A DNA stretch of 64,000 nt from positions 992,001 to 1,056,000 of the forward strand of contig NZ_JAHWXN010000001.1 in NCBI RefSeq assembly GCF_023091245.1, in the 5' to 3' direction. This document shows, one piece after another, positions 60,524 to 64,000 of this stretch. Within the stretch, counting starts at the first letter, position 1, and the number at the start of each line of letters is the position of its first letter. The DNA comes from Microbacterium croceum (GTDB lineage: Bacteria; Actinomycetota; Actinomycetes; Actinomycetales; Microbacteriaceae). The notes under the pieces were generated by a model. That model saw only the letters and a program-made list of their open reading frames with translations, searched no databases and was not told where the DNA came from. A program made the translations under genes and the position numbers.

Positions 60524-61933
60524 TCAGGTGGTGAGGCAGGTGACCTTCGGCTGCGTCATCTCCTCGTATGCGAAGCGCACGCCTTCGCGGCCCATGCTCC
60601 CGTACTTGGAGCCCCCGAACGGCATGCTGTCGATGCGGTAGTCGGAGGAGTCGTTGATCATCACGCCACCCGCGTCGAGCGCCTCGGCGACGCGCAGCGC
60701 GCGCGAGAGATCGGACGTGAACGCCCCCGCGTGCAACGCGTAATCGATGCTGTTCGCCTCGGCGACCGCTTCGGCCTCGCTGTCGAACGGGGCCAGGATC
60801 ACGACGGGCGCGAACGCCTCCTCGCTCCAGAGCTCGCACGACAGCGACACGTTCTCGACGGCGGTCGGCCAGTACACCGAGCCCTCGCGTCGGTGTCCGG
60901 CGAGAACGCGTGCGCCGGAGCGCACGGCATCGTCGACCACGCGCTCGGCGCGGATCGCCGCTGCTTCCGAGATCATCGGTCCCACCTCGGTCGCCGGGTC
61001 CCTGGGGTCGCCCGCGCGCAGGGTCGAGGTGCGCGCGGCGAAGCGATCGCGGAACTCGTCGTAGACGGAGCGCTCGATCAGGATGCGCTGTGCGCCGACG
61101 CAGTTCTGTCCGGCGGCCCAGAACGCTCCCGACACGCACGCGTCCACCGCGGCGGGGATGTCGGCATCCGCGAAGACCAGCACCGGAGCGTTTCCCCCGA
61201 GTTCCATCGCGAGCTTCTTGAGCCCGGCGGTGCGGGCGATCGCCTCTCCGGTCGCGAACCCTCCGGTGAACGACACCATGCGGATGTCGCGCACGCCGAC
61301 GAGCGCCTGCGCCACGTGGCGGTCGCCGTGCACCGTGGTGATGATCTCGTCGGGGAGTCCGGCCTCGAGCAGCACCTCGACCAGGAATCGTGCGGTCAGC
61401 GGGGTGAACTGCGACGGCTTGAGGATCACCGCGTTCCCGCCCGCGATCGCGGGGCCGAGCTTGTGGGCCACCAGGTTGAGGGCGTCGTTGTAGGGAGTGA
61501 TCGCGAGGATGACGCCGAGGGGCTCCCGCGTGAACCATCCGCGGCGGTTCGCGGATCCTTCGTAGGCGTCGAAGGGGATGACCTCGCCGTCGTAGGCGCG
61601 GGCGGTCTCGGCCGACAACGAGATCGTGGTCACCGCGCGGCGCACCTCCTTGCGCGCCTGGGTGATCGTCTTGCCGGCTTCGCGGACGATGAGCGTCGCC
61701 GCCTCCTCTGCGCGTCCGTCGAGGATGCGGGCGGCACGATCCAGGATGCGGTGCCGTTCGAACCGGGAGAGCCCGCGGGACAGCGAGGAGCCGAGCCGCG
61801 CACGCGTCATGATCGCGTCCACGTCGTCGACCGAGTTCTGTGCCAGTCGGGCGATGACCTCGCCGGTGTACGGGTCGAGAACCTCCAGTGGCGGGGTCTG
61901 CGTGACCGGTGCATCCATGGTCGCGACGCTCAT
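60524..61933 (-). CDS. NAD(P)-dependent aldehyde dehydrogenase
   Basis: A 469-residue ALDH. NAD-binding and catalytic marks: PLGVILAITPYNDALNLVAH, KPSQFTPLTAR, SFTGGFATGEAIA, general base Glu in MELGGNAP, and catalytic Cys in GQNCVGAQR; MPFGGSKYGSMGREG near the end. It is coupled by ATGA overlap to homoserine dehydrogenase, so an aldehyde such as aspartate semialdehyde or a related product may be its substrate (inference). ATG at 61931-61933. Confidence 0.93.
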   Translation of the reverse strand: MSVATMDAPVTQTPPLEVLDPYTGEVIARLAQNSVDDVDAIMTRARLGSSLSRGLSRFERHRILDRAARILDGRAEEAATLIVREAGKTITQARKEVRRAVTTISLSAETARAYDGEVIPFDAYEGSANRRGWFTREPLGVILAITPYNDALNLVAHKLGPAIAGGNAVILKPSQFTPLTARFLVEVLLEAGLPDEIITTVHGDRHVAQALVGVRDIRMVSFTGGFATGEAIARTAGLKKLAMELGGNAPVLVFADADIPAAVDACVSGAFWAAGQNCVGAQRILIERSVYDEFRDRFAARTSTLRAGDPRDPATEVGPMISEAAAIRAERVVDDAVRSGARVLAGHRREGSVYWPTAVENVSLSCELWSEEAFAPVVILAPFDSEAEAVAEANSIDYALHAGAFTSDLSRALRVAEALDAGGVMINDSSDYRIDSMPFGGSKYGSMGREGVRFAYEEMTQPKVTCLTT

Positions 61934-62985
61934 CGCAGGGCTCCGACCAGCGACTTCTGGTGGGCATCGATCGCGATGATGTCCGACAGCAGGGCGTACG
62001 CGGTCTCGATGCGCCCCGCGCCGGGGCCCGACATCGTGACGGTGCCGAGCAGGTCGGTCGTGAAGGCGACGGCGTTCGTGGCGCCCGAGATGCCGGAGAG
62101 CGGGTGGTCGGCGCCCAGCGAGAGCGGCTGCACGGATGCCGTGACGACGCCGTTCTCGTCACGCTCGATCGTGCCGATGAGCTTCCAGTGCTCGCCGGCG
62201 GCGGCGGCCGCGATCACGTCGCTCGCCGTGATGCCGCTGATGCCGGTGCACGGCACGTCGGCGGTGGTCAGGTCGGCGCCGAGGAGCTCGTTCGCCAGGA
62301 TGACGACCTTGAGCTGCACGTCGGATCCCTCGATATCGGCGGTGGGATCTGCTTCGGCATAACCGAGAGCCTGGGCTTCGGCGACGGCATCCTGGAGTGA
62401 CTTTCCTGCCTCCATCTGGCCGAGCACGAAGTTGCTGGTGCCGTTGAAGATGCCCTGGATGCGCGAGATACGCAGGCCCTTGAGGGTCTCGCCCGCGAGT
62501 CGCAGCACGGGGGTGCCGCTCATCACGGAGCCTTCGTACTCGAAGTGGGCGCCGTTCTCCTCTGCGAGCCGGTTCAGCTCGGCGCTCGCGAGGGCGACTG
62601 GACCCTTGTTGGTGGTGGTGACGCTCTTGCCGCTCTCAAGAGCCGCGCGCACATGGGAGATCGCGGGCTCGCCGTCGATCGGGTTCGTGAACGTGGCCTC
62701 GGAGATGACATCGGCCGTGGTGTGGCGGATGACGTCCTCGTTGCGCGGCTGGGCATCGCCGCCTGGCAGGCCGGCGAAGGTGTCGGAGCCCGTCATCGCG
62801 AGGGCGGCGTGCAGGTCGATGCCGTCGCTCTGCATGAGCGAGCCGAGGCGCAGGTCGGTGATCGCGACCACGCGCAGGCTGAAGCCGAGCTCGTCGGCGA
62901 GAGTCTCGCCGCGGTCGCGGATGATCTCGGCGAGGGCGCGGTTGACGCCTCCGAAGCCGATGAGGGCGAGGTCGTGGTGAGTCAC
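61930..62985 (-). CDS. Short homoserine dehydrogenase without ACT domain
   Basis: A 351-residue homoserine dehydrogenase. The cofactor loop is LALIGFGGVNRAL; EGSVMSGTPVLRLAGETL, GIFNGTSNFVLGQM and ADPTADIEGSDVQLKVVILA are catalytic-domain signatures, including the conserved Lys/Asp region. The chain ends after the catalytic domain and lacks the C-terminal ACT regulatory domain of most actinobacterial biosynthetic enzymes. GTG start 62983-62985 has AAGGAGAA upstream; the 17-codon in-frame extension is rejected. Coupled to the aldehyde dehydrogenase, it may run toward aspartate semialdehyde in catabolism. Confidence 0.9.
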   Translation of the reverse strand: MTHHDLALIGFGGVNRALAEIIRDRGETLADELGFSLRVVAITDLRLGSLMQSDGIDLHAALAMTGSDTFAGLPGGDAQPRNEDVIRHTTADVISEATFTNPIDGEPAISHVRAALESGKSVTTTNKGPVALASAELNRLAEENGAHFEYEGSVMSGTPVLRLAGETLKGLRISRIQGIFNGTSNFVLGQMEAGKSLQDAVAEAQALGYAEADPTADIEGSDVQLKVVILANELLGADLTTADVPCTGISGITASDVIAAAAAGEHWKLIGTIERDENGVVTASVQPLSLGADHPLSGISGATNAVAFTTDLLGTVTMSGPGAGRIETAYALLSDIIAIDAHQKSLVGALR

Positions 62986-63184
62986 CGGGGTTCTCCTTCG
63001 TTGCAGGGGCTGCCGCCGGCGTCGCCGTGCGGACATGGAACCATCCTCGATTCGGGTCGTGTCCGTGCGCGCCTGTCAGAACGGCAGGGAGAACTGCCGG
63101 AATGTCTGCGCGGCGAACGGATCGCCCGCGCTCGCCGCGACGCGCATGAATCCGCTGACGGCCTCTTGTGGAGCGGTTCACGGA

Positions 63185-63255
63185 CGGGATAGTGTCCCGG
63201 CATCCGACAGAAACAATGCGTCATTGGCACATAGATGTGAATATGATGCACATAT
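63185..63255. promoter_or_regulatory. Dyad cluster between homoserine dehydrogenase and permease genes
   Basis: CGGGA-TAGTG-TCCCG (63185-63199), CACATAGATGTG (63228-63239, perfect palindrome) and ATATG-ATGCA-CATAT (63241-63255) lie in this AT-rich part of the 291-bp divergent gap. They are candidate operators for both directions; the regulator is not identified. Nothing else is clear in the gap. Confidence 0.5.
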
Positions 63256-63276
63256 CAAACCCGATTGAGAGTTCCG

Positions 63277-64000
63277 ATGACGCCTCTTCCCGGGGAGAAA
63301 TCCCTCCCCAACGTCCTGCCGAACACCACAGCGACGCAGGTGCCGCTCCGGCGCCTCCAGCGCACCATGGACGCCAGGCACCTGATCATGATCGCGCTGG
63401 GAGGGGTGATCGGATCCGGTCTGTTCCTCAGCTCCGGCTACACCATCTCGCAGGCGGGCCCGCTCGGCGCGATCATCGCGTACCTGATCGGCGCGTTCGT
63501 CGTGTACCTCGTCATGGCCTGCCTCGGCGAGCTGGCTGTCGCCTACCCGGTCTCGGGCGCCTTCCACATCTACGCGGCGCGGTCGATCGGACCCGCGACC
63601 GGCTTCACGACCGCCTGGCTGTACTGGTTGTGCTGGGTGGTCGCCCTGGGCTCCGAGTTCACGGCATCCGGCATCCTCATGCAGCGCTGGTTCCCCGGGG
63701 TCCCGGTCTGGGCGTGGTGCCTGATCTTCGCCGCCGTCCTCTTCCTCCTCAACGCCATCTCCGCGCGGGTCTTCGGTGAGGCCGAGTTCTGGTTCTCGCT
63801 CGTCAAGGTCGTCGCGATCGTCGCACTGATCGTGTTGGGCGGCGCGGCCATCTTCGGCTTCACGCCCCTGTCGGCCGAGCATCCGCCCGCGATCCTGTTC
63901 AGCAACTTCGAGACCCCCGGCGGGCTCTTCCCGAACGGGGTCAGCGGCGTGATCGTCACCGCGCTCGCCGTGTTCTACGCCTTCAGTGGCTCGGAGCTCA
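63277..64000 (+). CDS. Amino-acid permease, APC superfamily (AAT family), cut by window end
   Basis: The visible 241 residues start [20 protein letters not shown] and contain the AAT signature [20 protein letters not shown] (TM1), [56 protein letters not shown] and [14 protein letters not shown] (TM6). It imports an amino acid by proton symport. The gene runs off the right edge, so no stop is seen. ATG 63277 has GAGAG upstream. Divergent from homoserine dehydrogenase, it may supply that enzyme's substrate. Confidence 0.9.
   Translation, partial: MTPLPGEKSLPNVLPNTTATQVPLRRLQRTMDARHLIMIALGGVIGSGLFLSSGYTISQAGPLGAIIAYLIGAFVVYLVMACLGELAVAYPVSGAFHIYAARSIGPATGFTTAWLYWLCWVVALGSEFTASGILMQRWFPGVPVWAWCLIFAAVLFLLNAISARVFGEAEFWFSLVKVVAIVALIVLGGAAIFGFTPLSAEHPPAILFSNFETPGGLFPNGVSGVIVTALAVFYAFSGSEL

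Overview
The window is high-GC (about 70%) DNA with GTG and TTG starts beside ATG, many 4-base ATGA gene overlaps, Tat and lipoprotein signals, DtxR-type iron boxes, an HtaA-type haem surface protein and DUF3073. Together these indicate an actinobacterium, most likely a Microbacteriaceae member close to Microbacterium (inference from gene content; not tested by search). I see no tRNA, rRNA, CRISPR array, transposase or prophage gene. It reads as an ordinary chromosomal segment carrying one accessory carbohydrate island.

Layout. 154-7149: purC and purD flank a self-regulated PadR/drug-exporter pair and an amino-acid ABC importer whose binding protein is fused to its permease. 7446-9503: CoA-type Nudix hydrolase, lipoprotein, SCP-like protein and acetyltransferase. 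9510-16097: a haem-iron locus (hmuTUV divergent from a 1153-residue two-HtaA-domain surface protein) with a DtxR-like box at each gene start. 16179-34544: a carbohydrate island with three related beta-helix proteins, two SGNH esterases, a mutarotase-like protein, a sugar ABC importer with LacI repressor, and enzymes that fit a non-phosphorylative oxidative sugar pathway (extended SDR dehydrogenase, SMP-30 lactonase, DgoD-like dehydratase, classical SDR, FAH-family hydrolase) plus an IclR regulator. 34587-40830: purM-purF with satellite genes, an MFS carrier, a MOSC protein and DUF3073. 40979-46953: universal stress protein, PadR/DUF4097 pair, a TipA-like MerR regulator with an internal start, nitroreductase, and an FAD/Rieske oxidoreductase. 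47031-57564: paired crcB fluoride channels, TetR/RND exporter, galactose mutarotase-like protein, DEAD-box helicase with a long disordered N-terminus, lipoprotein, YaeQ. 57595-64000: radical SAM protein, then a probable homoserine/methionine-type catabolic module (PLP lyase, Lrp regulator, aldehyde dehydrogenase, short homoserine dehydrogenase, amino-acid permease cut by the window end).

How it fits together. In the island, two beta-helix proteins have Tat signals and would act outside the cell. A third has no signal and is encoded beside the dehydratase, so it would act on imported material. The ABC importer brings in the product, and the cytoplasmic enzymes would oxidise it to a lactone, open the ring, dehydrate, oxidise again and cleave to pyruvate plus a small fragment. 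Three similar AACCG(G)TT sites at the importer, a beta-helix gene and the dehydrogenase operon suggest control by the LacI protein. Intergenic space is rich in inverted repeats, including an 86-88 bp palindromic family in four copies and a short REP-like sequence that has entered the purF and tipA-like coding regions.
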